From Anas platyrhynchos (Eukaryota > Chordata > Aves > Anseriformes > Anatidae): a DNA stretch of 64,000 nucleotides. How positions within the stretch are numbered: the stretch's first letter is position 1; each line of letters starts with the position of its first letter. The stretch lies in assembly GCF_047663525.1 (NCBI RefSeq), contig NC_092613.1, positions 4,303,501-4,367,500 on the forward strand. Direction: 5' to 3'. The position numbers and the translations under genes are program-made. The notes below the pieces were generated by a model, which was not told the DNA's origin, did not search any database, and saw nothing but the letters and a program-made list of their open reading frames with translations. Positions 11,504 to 23,100 of this stretch are shown here, piece after piece.

Positions 11504-13941
11504 GTGAGTCACCGGTTGTGTCCCCACTCCCGGGAGTGGCCGGGTGCTTTGCTCTGCCCTGGCTCACCTTCACTTTCCTCCCTTTTCTTTCAAAGAACTA
11601 ATCCCGGGTCTGCCAGGAATCACCACCTCCTGGTTAGCGGCTGACACCTCTGTAGGGCTCAGGGAGCACATTTAGGGAGGGCGCAGGTCCTGCGTGGGCA
11701 GCGAGGCTCAGCAGGGAGGCTGGTTCAGCCTTCCGCTGCTTCTTCCATGCACAGGAAATTCTGCCTAGCAAAATCAATAAAAAAGAAAATAAAACCCCTA
11801 CAATGTCAATATTTAAGTTAAAACTCCTCTGAAAGTAGGTAGCGAGAGTAATAAGTGTAGAGAGTGATCTTTGAAAATTGCATTGCTTTTTTTTCTCAAA
11901 AAAAAAAAAAAGCTTTTTTTCTGATTAGAACAAATCGATTTGACCTGGAAGCTCGGGTTACTCCCGGCTCTCAGACACTTGGTGGTTTGGGAAGAAAGTT
12001 CCTGAAGTGCTGAGGCAACCACACGCAGCTGGCGGTGCAGAGGAGGGAGTTTTGTGTTGAGCCGTTCCCATGGACGCACCTTGGCTGCTGCCGAAGGTGA
12101 TGCAGAGCCCAAGACACAGCTGTCATTGCTGGGTCTTCTCACAAGCACCCGTATCAGAAAACCTCCTGGTTGCAGGAAGGGGAAAATTCCCCTTATCTCA
12201 GACCAGCCTGAACCCTGGAGCACTAGGACAGAGAGAGAACAAATTTCAGGTGCCACATCGTGCCGGGCAAACCTTCCTTTGGTTGGGTCACGCAGCAGCG
12301 ACCGGCACCGTCCCTTGGACAGATGCACCCTGCTCAGCTGCTGCGATGGGATGCAGCTGGGATGTGACGTTTTGATTGCACCCCTGGGGAGGCTGAGATC
12401 CATCTCCTTGGGCTGCTGGGGTTGTCTAAGAGCTGCTGCTCCCGCAGCCAAGTAGCCCTCGGGGTGATTTGTGGATGTTGATTTTTGCTGCAGCAGTGGG
12501 AGCTTTGGACGTCAGGCCCCTCTGCACTGGGGTGTCTGGGAGGGGAGCGGTCATGTTTGCTGTTCTTGCTGAGAATTGCTGTCTGCGAGCTGGATTTAAC
12601 AAAGCCTTGAGCTTGCAGCTAACCTGCGAGCTTCGTAGGAGGGCAGCAAGGCACGCAGGGTGAGCGGGTCGCACTGCTTCATCCCAGTGTTTGCAGATCG
12701 GCTTCCTGGAGCAGGAACTGGGAGCGACTGGGGTTTCCCCGTCCCAACCATCTGCTCCTTTCTCTGCTGCAGAGCTCCTCTCTTCTGCCCTGCATTCCCA
12801 GGGCTTTTCAAGCAGTCGTAACTGCGGCAAGTTGTGCTGCCGTGTCCTGGAGTTTTTAGGAACCAGAGTTAGGTGCGAGAAGCTTCGTGCTGGCGCTGCA
12901 CCCAGAGCGCTGGGAGCCAGGAGGGTGACCCCACAAACCCCACGCCTTCACCCACCGCCTTCCCAGACGAGAGAAGCCCTGGTGGGAAGCAGCCAGCTTC
13001 CCTGAGACACCCTCCTGGGGCTCGGTGGTGGGGAGAGGAGTCCTTTTGTGCGGCACCGGCCGGTGGGCGTGTGGGGTTTGGAGGCTGAGGAGGAGAACGG
13101 GGCCGTTCGCAGCCCTTCCTGGCGCTGCAGCTGGTGCCTCCCAGCGCCTGGCTGCGGCTGGGGAGCGGAAGGACGTCAATGGCAAATTAAGCAAGCCCCT
13201 TGAATAGGACTAATGCGTGCTGCAGCTGCGAGCTCCCCGCGCTGCCTGCCGGGCTGCTTGGCACGGCCAGGCTGCGAGTGCTGCCTGCAGGCAGAGCCAG
13301 GCTCTCCGGGGGCGGCTGATCCCAGGGCTTTGCTCGGTGCTTTAGCAGAGCCCTGCAAACACCCTGCCCGCAGCCCGGCGTGCCTCCTGCCCTCCTCAGA
13401 CAGGAGGTAGGGATGTGCTTGGCTGGAACCGTCCTGGAGCAGAGCAGGGGTGCGGAGGGGAAGAGAAATGACCTGAGTGAAGGTGCTGAGCCACAAGCCC
13501 GCAGAGCAGGGGCTGACCCTGGTAACTGCTCACTGCACCCGTTGTGCTGGGCAGTGTAAGGGGCAGTGCAGACCCTGGTCCTGGTTCCTAGGGAGAAATT
13601 ATCACGGTGATGCCAACTGGAAGCCAAGGCACAGCTTTGGGCTCGAGCCCTTCCCTTCCTCGCGCTCTGGGCGGCTGCAGGGCAGCGGCTGCTGCTCGAG
13701 CATTGACTCGGGGCACAAATCCTGGCCAGGCTGTGCTGATAACACAGTGCAGATAACAGCGCCTGCAGGACCAGCACACCCCAAGGGAAGCGCCAGCAGC
13801 CAAATCCTGCTCTGCTGGTGCTGGCTGCCTGCTCCCAGGCCAGAGGGTAGCGGGGGCAGAGGCAGCACGAGGAGGAGCGCGGTGCGGGCAGAGCTGCAGC
13901 GCAGGCTGACGGGGACGGGTCTTGGTGTCTGCCCGTTTCAG

Positions 13942-14106
13942 TGCCAGGACTTGGTGTCCCAGACGTCGTCACCCCTGAGCCAGAACGACTCCTGCACGGG
14001 CAGATCCGCAGATCTCCTGCTGCCCTCCGGAGACACCGGGAAGAGGCAACACGAGCGGGGCAGCGAGGTTGCGCCGTACTCCAGAGTGGACCGCTACAAA
14101 GCACAG
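13942..14106 (+). CDS. ANKS1A: ANKS1A coding exon: Ser-rich linker between SAM2 and PTB
   Basis: This exon has 165 nt (55 codons), phase 0, acceptor gtttcag and donor gtcagt. It encodes [18 protein letters not shown], then a [14 protein letters not shown] stretch and a more divergent charged end (VDRYKAQ). The first half is close to mammalian ANKS1A and the second half is freer, as expected of a disordered linker with potential phosphorylation sites. The preceding intron is 2.4 kb. Confidence 0.92.
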
Positions 14107-14577
14107 GTCAGTGCCTGCTTCCGTGCGTCCTGCGGGCCCCTCTGCACGGCTCAGTGCAGGCTCCCCCTCCTCTGGAGCCAGCGAGGAGTTAGGATGATGC
14201 ATGGAGGGTCAGGGAGCAGATCCGACAGAGCTTCCATCGCTGCTGCCGCCACCAGCAGCTTGTCTCGTAGGCCCAAATCTGGGAAAAAACAAGGAAACCG
14301 TGAAGAAAATAGGGAGGCCATGTAGCTTTCCTACTATTTTAGCTGAGAAGATAAGGAAACAGAGACAGGGAGCCTACGGACAGCAACCTGGGCCTCAGTC
14401 TCACCGCTCTAATGGGTGACGTGCACATCCATGAGCACCTTCACCCGCAGCGTGCTGCCCCCTCCCAGATCCTGTGAGATTTTGGGAACCATCAACCCAC
14501 AGAGCCTCCCCCAAGATCTGTGTTTCTCCCCGGGGAAGATGCGCTGTGGTTTTACGTGCACCTTTCTACCCCTGCAG

Positions 14578-14703
14578 GAGGAGCGTCGGGAGTCAAAGCT
14601 GACCCTGCGCCCCCCCAGCCTGGCTGCCCCGTACGCCCCAGTCCAGAACTGGCAGCACCAGCCAGAGAAGCTCATCTTCGAGTCCTGCGGGTACGAGGCC
14701 AAC
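14578..14703 (+). CDS. ANKS1A: ANKS1A coding exon: start of PTB domain
   Basis: This exon has 126 nt (42 codons), phase 0, acceptor cccctgcag and donor gtaagt. It encodes [19 protein letters not shown], then [18 protein letters not shown], which leads into the first strand of the PTB fold. The boundary with the next exon falls inside the conserved YEAN/YLGS junction. Confidence 0.95.
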
Positions 14704-14933
14704 GTAAGTGGCTCCTGGCTTGTGTGGGTGGATGGGGCAAGGAGGCTGTGGGCTCAGGGTGCTGCACGGGGAGGTGGCACACATCCTCCCCCCTCCCTGG
14801 GCGACCTGCTCCTCTATAGCCGTGGCTGCTGGCTCCTCGCCGGGCTGTGGCCTTGCTTTGGGGCTGGGAAGTTTGCACCCGAAGCCTTCGGGGTGTCTGA
14901 GAGCACGTTAACATCTCCTCCTCCTCCTGACAG

Positions 14934-15005
14934 TACCTGGGCTCCATGCTGATCAAGGACCTCCGAGGGACGGAGTCCACGCAGGATGCCTGTGCCAAGA
15001 TGAGG
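14934..15005 (+). CDS. ANKS1A: ANKS1A coding exon: PTB domain, YLGS motif
   Basis: This is a 72-nt exon (24 codons) in phase 0 with acceptor tgacag and donor gtaagg. It encodes [20 protein letters not shown], the characteristic first strand and start of helix 1 of a PTB domain (a YLGS motif followed by GTEST). Confidence 0.96.
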
Positions 15006-15432
15006 GTAAGGGGGCTGTGGGGACGGGGGGGTCGGCTCGCAGCCCGAGGGGGATGATGAGGAGAGGGCAACGGGGGGGTGTTGGTGTAGCTGTGGTTCTC
15101 CAGACCCCACAGGCAGGGAGAGCAGGGGCCCAGGCCATGTAACAGGCTGTGGCCACTGTCCCTAGTGAACGGGCCCCTCCCCAGTGCCCTTCCCTCCAAT
15201 TTGTGTGGTTGTGCAGGAGGAGAATCAGGGTTTTTGCTGAGAAAACCAGGCTCGCTTCACATCCCCATCCCTTCCCGTCTCCTTCCACCAGCAGCAGGTT
15301 TTCTGCCTCCTGGTCCAAGCCCGCCAGGGGCTTGCCCTTGAGGGTCTGTGCTGGCCCCCAGCAGGGTTGGGGTGGTGCTGAGGACGGGGGCGTTGTTCAC
15401 AGCCGTTCACCTGAGTGTTCTTGTTTCCAAAG

Positions 15433-15519
15433 AAATCCACCGAACATATGAAGAAGATCCCGACCATAATACTGTCCATCACGTATAAGGGGGTGAAGTT
15501 CATCGATGCCTCTAACAAG
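15433..15519 (+). CDS. ANKS1A: ANKS1A coding exon: PTB domain, middle strands
   Basis: This is an 87-nt exon (29 codons) in phase 0, acceptor tttccaaag, donor gtgagc. It encodes [20 protein letters not shown] followed by VKFIDASNK, the central beta strands of the PTB fold. Divergence from mammals is negligible here. Confidence 0.96.
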
Positions 15520-15869
15520 GTGAGCTTAAAACGCCTGGAAGCTGGTGCCTGGAGGGACAAGACCTGCAGTGCCACCTGCCTGAGGGGCTGCAGGTCGCAT
15601 CTGGTGCCTCCAGAAGCCACGGCTGGTCCTGCAGAGCTGCCGGGGCCAGGGGGGAGCACCAGGGTGGTGACGGTTACCTGAATGCCAAAGGCTTGGCCAG
15701 CAGGCTGCTTGGGGACCCCGTTGCCATTTATTCCTACTAGGGGAAAGAGCTGGCACTGGTCTGGCTGGGAGAAACCCCTCCCTGTCCCCAGCACACGCTT
15801 TGTCACCGCTCCCTTTGCTGGGTGTGTTTGCCCTTCCCACAAGGGTGACGCTGTGGTTGTGTCCTACAG

Positions 15870-16007
15870 AACGTCATTGCTGAGCACGAGATCCGGAACA
15901 TTTCCTGCGCTGCTCAGGACCCCGATGATCTCTGCACGTTCGCCTACATCACCAAGGACCTGCAGACCAGCCACCACTACTGCCACGTCTTCAGCACCGT
16001 GGATGTG
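15870..16007 (+). CDS. ANKS1A: ANKS1A coding exon: PTB domain, peptide-groove strands
   Basis: This exon has 138 nt (46 codons), phase 0, acceptor gtcctacag and donor gtgagt. It encodes [18 protein letters not shown], then [12 protein letters not shown] and [12 protein letters not shown]. The [13 protein letters not shown] and FAYITKD blocks are the strand pair that forms the phosphotyrosine-peptide groove in this family. Confidence 0.96.
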
Positions 16008-16841
16008 GTGAGTCGGGGTGGAGCGTCCGGCCTCAGGGCTGTTTGTGGTGCTCGTAGCTTGTCCATCTCCCTTCAGGCCACCTCTGAGTGCCCTGAGGTG
16101 CTGCCAGGAGAGATGTTGCAGTCCGAGCGGTCAGAGGGTTGCTGAAGGAAGCTGACACTCACACCTCTTTGTGTGCGGGTTCAGTCTGTGTGATCAGACT
16201 CCAGCGGTGGTTTCTGTTTCGGGTGGGTCCAATCTGTGCAGTTGTGTAATTACTCAGCTTTATTGGCAAGGCAGAGACCAGGATCTGGCCCATTCTGGGG
16301 TTCTTACCTATTTCTACCCTAAAACCTTCCGTTAGGAGTCTTAGCTCAGAATGCTTTTACTTTCCAGCCCTGTTGACAAAGAGGATATTTGTCTGCCTTC
16401 ATTACTGCAGTCTCCAGTGCTGAATAAACCAGGGCAGGAGATTTTTCCTCTTGGGGAATATGCTGTGAACAAAGCCCTAACATGCTCTCAATTACACACA
16501 GTGTAATAGGCTGATTTAACAGCCTTTTAATTCACTGAGTGTGTGGAAGCATCGCTTGCTTTTCTTCTTGGGCAGAATCAGTTATGCAGAACGGGCTTTT
16601 TTCTCTTTCTGACGCAAAACGCTGCTACGTTGCAATGCCCAAGGGGCCACAGCAGGCTTGCAGGTGGCCCCGGGAAGGTGTGGGGGACATTGCTCAGCGG
16701 AGAGGGAGCTGGGGACGTGGCAGGATGAGCCCTGCTGAGGGTCTGCGTCTCCAGAGCAAGCTCGTCCCTCGGCTGCCGAGTGTGTCAGGGTGTGGAGCTG
16801 ACGTGCACCTAACGGTTGTGTGTTTTCTGCTCTCTCCAAAG

Positions 16842-17012
16842 AACCTGACGTACGAGATCATCCTCACGTTGGGGCAGGCGTTTGAGGTCGCCTACCAGCT
16901 GGCCCTCCAAGCCCAGAGAGCGAAGCCGCTGGGCGCTGCAGCAGGAGAGACGATCGAAACGAAATCTTCCAAACCGGTGCCTAAACCGCGAGCCGGCATG
17001 AGGAAATCTGCA
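16842..17012 (+). CDS. ANKS1A: ANKS1A coding exon: PTB C-terminal helix and tail
   Basis: This exon has 171 nt (57 codons), phase 0, acceptor ctctccaaag, donor gtacgt. It encodes [20 protein letters not shown], the long C-terminal helix that packs against the PTB sandwich. An Ala/Gln-rich segment and a basic proline motif ([16 protein letters not shown]) follow. The preceding intron (16008-16841) contains only AT-rich, CNE-like sequence around 16150-16540. Confidence 0.95.
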
Positions 17013-17464
17013 GTACGTATGCGCAAGTGTCGTCTGCGTGGTCCTAGCTGGGGTTTCTCCTGGGCACAGCTTGCCTAAACCCCCTTGTCGTGGTGGGGAC
17101 GCCTGGGTGCAGACGGGGTGCCCGTAGCTTCAGGCACTGCCGGTACTGCAGCAGCTGTGGCTCTGCTGGTGGCTGTGCTGTGGTGGCGGGGCTTCCCCTG
17201 CTGGGATGAGGGTGAGAAGAGGTGGAAATGCCCCAGGTGGGATTGGGGTTAAGTGTCCTGCTTGGATCCAGTGCAGCTTCCGTGTACAAACCTGCAGAGC
17301 CACAGGGAGCTCAGTGGGCACCCTGCAGTTTGCAGTGTGGGAGCACCCTCGGAGCCAAAACGCGCCGAGGTTGGAGCTGCTGAGGAGCAGGGACTGCTGC
17401 ACCAGCCGTTGCTTTCCTTTAATGTCTCCTTTTGTCTGTGTTCTGCTTGCTTCCCCCCGCTCAG

Positions 17465-17563
17465 GTGCCGCTCCCTCCCGACACCCGCTGTTGTTACTGT
17501 CACACCTGTACAACACACCGCCCCTCCTACCTGCCGCTGCAGTCTGTTAGTCCCGGAGCTAAG
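17465..17563 (+). CDS. Candidate alternative ANKS1A cassette exon (unproven)
   Basis: Inside the last intron a long pyrimidine tract ends in cccgctcag at 17464. It is followed by an open 99-nt stretch in phase 0 that could insert 33 residues between ...RKSA and LEPPE. The predicted peptide is Cys-rich (TRCCYCHTC) and ends at AAG before a weak donor (gtcttt). No such segment exists in the mammalian ANKS1A that I remember. It may simply be a decoy acceptor. Confidence 0.2.
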
Positions 17564-18269
17564 GTCTTTACCCTTTTCCTGCCATCTCCCATTACCAACC
17601 CTGGGCTGCCCCAGCTGCCACCGGCCTCCCTGCTTCCCCCCGTGCCTCCTGCCGTGCTCCCGTGTCCTGCCTCGCCGCCGTTTTCCCTCCCCGCTCGTTC
17701 CAGGGCCTGCACTGCGGGCTCCGATGGACCCCGGGGACAAACTGCTCAGAGTCTCCCCGCTGATGCAGAGTGGCAGCTCTCAGCTACCCGCGTTGCTCTG
17801 CTGGTGGTGGTAACCTTCCTGTAGGATCCTGATGCAGGAGGACAAGAGGAAAGAGCCTTGCTTGGTCAGGAGAGTAAATCACATGGGAGTTCACCTGCCT
17901 GGAGCTGTCTCCCTCTCTCCCCCTCTGCCTCTGATTTTTTTATAGAGCCGTCTCCACAGCGCTGAATTTTTCATGCTTGTTTGTGAAACGAAGTGAAGCT
18001 GTCGCTAGTGGTGATAGGGGCTTGCAGGCCTAGCTCAGGAAGTCATCTCAGGGTGCTGGGCTGAGAATGATGTGCTTAGAAATGTTTTAGCTGTGAAGGG
18101 CTCAAATGCCTCCGCAGTGAGAGCTGCTTCCCTGCACACGGCATTTTGGGGATAGGTGTTGGGCAGAGCAGCAGCCTCTCCACGCGTTGAGTGCCCACTT
18201 GTTCTGTCCCAGTCTCGGGCTCCCGGAGGCGCGATGCCCTAACGCTCTCTTTCTCTCCTTCATTTCCAG

Positions 18270-18389
18270 CTGGAGCCCCCTGAAGTGGACCAAGACTCCC
18301 AGTCTCATGCCAGTGTCTCCTGGGTCGTGGACCCCAAACAGGACTCCAAGCGGACCCTCAGCACTAAGTATGAGACCACTATCTTCTAA
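18270..18389 (+). CDS. ANKS1A: ANKS1A last coding exon with stop
   Basis: This holds 39 codons plus TAA, with acceptor tttccag. It encodes [20 protein letters not shown], then a [19 protein letters not shown] terminus. The YETTIF end is the hallmark C-terminus shared by ANKS1A and ANKS1B. The stop is at 18387-18389. Confidence 0.96.
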   Translation: MEPPEVDQDSQSHASVSWVVDPKQDSKRTLSTKYETTIF

Positions 18390-20009
18390 AGCAAACAACC
18401 CCTGTGTCCACCTAGTCTAACCGTGCCTTTGCGATCTGATCTGTCTGCTGTTCTAAACTCCCTCTTCCTCCAGCTGCTCGCACTGAGCCCCGCGTAGGCA
18501 CTACGTCAAAGGCAGCAGCACTTAAGAGACTGTAGACTTAAACGGCTTTTGTACCTGATCACTACTGAACACTGTGAATTCTCCTTACTCGGAAACAAGG
18601 GTAACACGCTGTTAGATGTCCGTGAGGTGGGAGGTGCAGAGGGGCGCAGGCTGGGGCAGTCGGAGCTGTGGATCCAGGAAGCCGCCTGCCGTTTTCACGT
18701 CTTTCCCCTCGCTCTGGCACTGTGAATCCCTGGGGCAACGTGACGCTCCCCAGGCCTTTTTTCTATTTCACCTTCTTATCCTTGGACTGATGGAGACCTC
18801 CTGTCTCTGCGGTGCACGCACTCCCTCCTCCTAGATCCTCTATTTCCCGACTGAGCCACGGCTGCATCCTGTTCTGGTGAACTCACCCCTCCTCTTACCT
18901 GTCATTCGAACCGACACTAACCACTGTGATGCTGTCTGCAAATAACACGGTCACTAGATTTCCTCACGGGGTCCCTGCCCACAATCTCTCTCCTCGAAGC
19001 CTGGAGCAGAGAAACTGCTCTGAGGGGAGCGCAGGTTTGGGCCGGGTGTGATCGTTCCCACTGTGAGCTCTGACCCTTCCCGGAGATCCGGCGCGGTGGC
19101 CCCCAGCGAGCGCCCGCGGGAGCTTTTCGGCTGCATGCATTTCAGTCCCTGGTAGGATTTTCCCCCGTAGCCCTTGTGTTTACACTCACCAGACAGACTT
19201 CTCGTGACCTATGGGTGTAGTTCTCACTTGTAAAGATGGTGAAGAGGTAAAGCACTGAAAGGCACGTGTTGTTAGCCCCGCGTTGGGGAGGAAAGGTGTT
19301 TGAGAGGGGCTGGACACTGCGCTGGCAGAGGTCTGGTAACGCAGGCGGAGCTGTGCTGCGTTCAGCACGCTCCCTGCAGTTTTCCTTTTTTGCCGAAGGG
19401 AGAGATGTGATTGAAATCAGTCTGCTGCTGACCCAAAGCTTATTTTCAGTCTACAAAATGTTGCACGATGAGGGCTATAGGGATCTTGAAACATCTGTCG
19501 CCTTTCATCCTTGGGAGCAAGGATTTCATTTGGAAATGGCCCCGTGTCAGTGGGCACCTCAGCCTGTGCTGGCTGCTTCTCAACTGCGTGTTTTCCTCTG
19601 GGAGCGTGTCCCCATTTCTGTGTATCTCAGTAGAAGCCACTTTTAATCCCAGGCTGGGAATCGTTTGCACGAGGCTGCGGGGCACTTGGCACAGGTTGGA
19701 GCGGAGCTGGGGCTGCAGAACAGTTCACATCCCCCGTGAGCACCCGAGCAAGCTGTCACAGACCTGCCCCCAGTTCCCTCGCTTGCATTTGCAAAGCTCT
19801 CTGAGATGAAACTGAGGAGGAGGAGGGTGACCTGATGGCGAGACGGGGCTGGAAGCAGGACTCCAGCTTCTCATTAACTTCTACTCATTAAGTTGCCGCA
19901 TGTCCAAGCAACGTAGCCTCTCTTTACCTCGGTGTCCCTGTTTTCAGGCTGGGAATGCACTTACCTACCTCTCAGGGTGTGAGGCTCGCTCCGTTTACAG
20001 AGCTGTTGC

Positions 20010-20400
20010 GGGGCCCCGTAGTGAAAGGCGCCGCAACTTCCACACAGTGGCAGCAAACCCCTTGCGCTCAGCTTCGCTCTCCCGACGGAGGCCGTCCGGG
20101 CCTCGCAGCGAAGCCCCGGCTTGGGCCCTGCTCAGCCCCCCGCGGGCAGCGGCCGCGCACCCTTCCCGCACCCTTCCCGGGGGGAGGCTGGGCAGGGGGG
20201 GCGGTGTGGCCAGGGCCGTAGCTCGCTGACATTCACCTTTGTGCAGGGGTCTAAAAAAATCTCCTCGCAGCCCAGGTGTGAGGGGCTGGTGGTGACAGTG
20301 AGCCTGTGTTAGAGACCTGAAGGTGGGCGGCAGACGCCCGCTCACCCGCGTGCCGTGGCTGCGTGGGCACCGCGGGTTACGTGGGCAGAGAGCACGCGGG
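20010..20400. promoter_or_regulatory. CpG-rich patch inside the presumed ANKS1A 3' UTR
   Basis: CpG density jumps here (ggcgccgcaac, ctcccgacggaggccgtccg, gcagcggccgcgcac) compared with the AT-richer flanks. It could be an orphan CpG island or alternative promoter. No exon is recognised in it. Confidence 0.3.
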
Positions 20401-23037
20401 GCTCCAGCAGCGCCCTGGTTCCGAAAGAGCTTTTGGAGCTTACCCCAAATCTCCCCTCATGATCAGTGAATGGTCAGAACAGCAGCCCTGGGTTATTTCC
20501 AGCCATTCTTTAGGGGACAGAACGAGCTCGCCTGAGTTTTACTGGGGTTTTAGAGCTTCTGCCTCGCTGCTTCTGTTTCCCCAGACTTGTGGTGAAATCC
20601 GATGTTTCAACATCTTTATTTAGCCATTTTCCTGGGAATGAGTTTGATCAGTGGAGTCCTTTGTGGCTTAATGGCACTGAGTGGCAAACTGACTTCAAAA
20701 TTAGGGCCAGGCTGGTAAGCATCCCAGTGAGAGGACTCAGGGGATTGTCTTGAAGCAAGAAAAGGAAAGCAGACGTATTTCCTGTGTTATGAAGCCCTTA
20801 ACGTAGACCCAGTGGTTCCTCTGCCTATGGGTCTGAAGCAGAGGTGGCGCTGGAGTTGCCCAAAGCACTGTGGTGCTGTCCCACGAGCCGGAGCACTGTG
20901 GCCAGCAGAACATTGCAGCGTCAGAGGTGCTCCGAGAGCTTGGTCTGGGGCTTGATTCCCAGCAGCTTTCCGAGCTGTACGAGTGCCCTGAGGGTTTGGT
21001 ATCCTTCAGAGAGGAACAGAACCGATAGCAATGGCAGTGTAGCTTCTAAGTGTAAGCATTTACCGTACAGTCGCCCGCACCTATTCCTGCTTTCAGAGGG
21101 TCTGAGCTCTTGCATCTCCCCCTGCATTGAGCTGGGAGCAGCAGGTTCCTCCCGAAACGGGGCCGCTAGTGCATGTGCCTTTCTGAGGGTGGCCGTCCAA
21201 ACCCAGCTGGAATCGCAGGCGGCCCTGCCCGCACTACAAAGCTTCCTCTGTGTCCCTAACCCTCACGGCTGTGTCTCATCTCCTGGCTGTACGCCTCGCC
21301 TTTCCCGGCACTCGTTTGTGTATGACTCGGAAATCATTCATTCCATTATCTTCCTTTCTGTTTGCCTCTGAAAAGCTGATCTCCGGGCAGCTGTCTCCTA
21401 CCACGGAAATGTAGTAACGGGGCAGAGACCTAAGAAGCAGTGGCCTGCTGACACGAAGATCATCTCCATCTGGCACTGGTGTCTGCCTCGGAGTGGGTGC
21501 ATGGCTGCTCAGTGAGGGCTCCCAAAGCAGAGGGGGAAAGGGATCCCAGCCTCCAGCTGAGAAAAGCAGCTCTCCATTTCTAGCAAAGGAAAAGTTGAGA
21601 CTTCCGAGGCCGAGAGCGATGTCACGTTTCCTAGGCTGAGGAAAAAAAAAAAAACTTCTTTCGACCCGTTTCTTTTTTTTACATGTGAAATGATACAGAG
21701 TAAATCCAGTTCGCGGTTTAAATGTAGCACTGCAGGTTTTTTTGGTGAGGGAAAAAAAATTATCTTTATTTACTGAGAATCCACGCAGTCCGGCAAGGAG
21801 TACAATAGAAAGTCTTAGCAGTGGGAGTGGTGTGCGCATCTCTAATGGTACTGAAAATTGCTTCAATTCTGGGTGAACAGTAGAGAAATGCCAAATTCTT
21901 GGAAATAACTTCCTCCAGTGTGAGAAGCCTTGCAGGGTAAGTCTGCATCCTTTGCTTTCCAAGCCATTCCGTGCTTTTATAGCGGATGGAGATAAGTTAA
22001 GGAAAAGAGTCTGCAAAGGATCTTTCACCTCCGAGTGGTTGTGGCCAAGTATTACCAATGGTACAAAGCTCGCTTCCCCTACAGAGAACTGTTGCATTGC
22101 AATACTTGACATTTCTATGGCAAGGACACAATTTCTTCCCATTTACGCACTGAATACCTGGAGGCGACTCCAGCCTCTTGTGCACCTGTCTTGTTTTTAA
22201 ATGCAGTTATGCCCTGAAGGGTTGGATTTTTTTTAAGCTTATTCAATTGTGATTTAGCACTTTTTTGATACTAGCTCATTATTTAATTAGTGCAACAGTT
22301 TTTGGAAGATGAACAAAAAAAAAGGAGTTAAATTTTGGGCATTACACTGAAACAGTCCATACCCGAGGATAAATCATATCAACCCGAGGATGGCTTGGCC
22401 CCATTCGAAGTTCTGTATCCCCAAACACTGCCATCTTGAAGGTGTGCTGTGTGCTGATTTTTCTTTGAATTACCGGAGTATTTAACAGTAGTTTTGGCTG
22501 TGACTGATGTGTTTTCACAGTACTGTTCCTCTCGGGGGAGAGCTGTTAAAACAGTTGTGATTTTTAATCCTTCAGATGCAAAAACGTAGCGCAGCACATT
22601 TGTTACAATCTCGACAGGCATTGTAATGGTTGGGGATGTGGTACCCTGCTGCTTTACTAGAATGATATGCCCTAATAATTTCTGTTTAACTCCAGTTGCT
22701 GCTGTATGTCAGGATTTCATTTAGTCTCTCCAGCCAGTAAGAAAGGAGAGAAGTGAACCATAATCCCAAGGGCATAGACCTGTAAATGATTAGGAGGGGA
22801 AAGTGGAGATTTTTTTTTTTTAAGTTGATGAATTTAGGAAACCTAACATTCCTTGTTATGCGTATGTTGCAATTCATACTGGTGTAAGTGTAAATATTTG
22901 GTGTGTTGGCAACAAGTCTTTTTGGAGAGATTGCAAATTGAACCTCTGCTTGGGAGGAGGGACACCTTTCTTTTTTTGATGCATGAGCTTTTTGAAGGTT
23001 GGCTTGGAGGTGACGTGGTGATGAAGACTCCAATCTT

Positions 23038-23100
23038 CAGGGGGCTGGAATTGGTGACCCTGGTGGTCCTTTCCAGTCCTGTGTATAATTCCATGGTTGT
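23038..23100 (+). repeat. Decayed CR1-like LINE 3' end
   Basis: The stretch GGGGCTGGAATTGGTGACCC, then TGGTGGTCCTTTCCAGTCCT and ATAATTCCATGG, resembles the CR1 3' end ('ggttggact-gatgatct--aggtc-tttccaacc' followed by 'attctatg'). There is no poly(A), as expected of CR1. It is old and short, so the match is by eye only. Confidence 0.4.

Noticed and set aside
13187..14104. 305-codon minus-strand open frame
   Set aside because: It overlaps the real ANKS1A linker exon antisense and has no family signal.
21276..22142. 288-codon open frame antisense to the ANKS1A 3' UTR
   Set aside because: No recognisable domain, low-complexity Phe/Lys runs from homopolymers, and no conserved-looking start.
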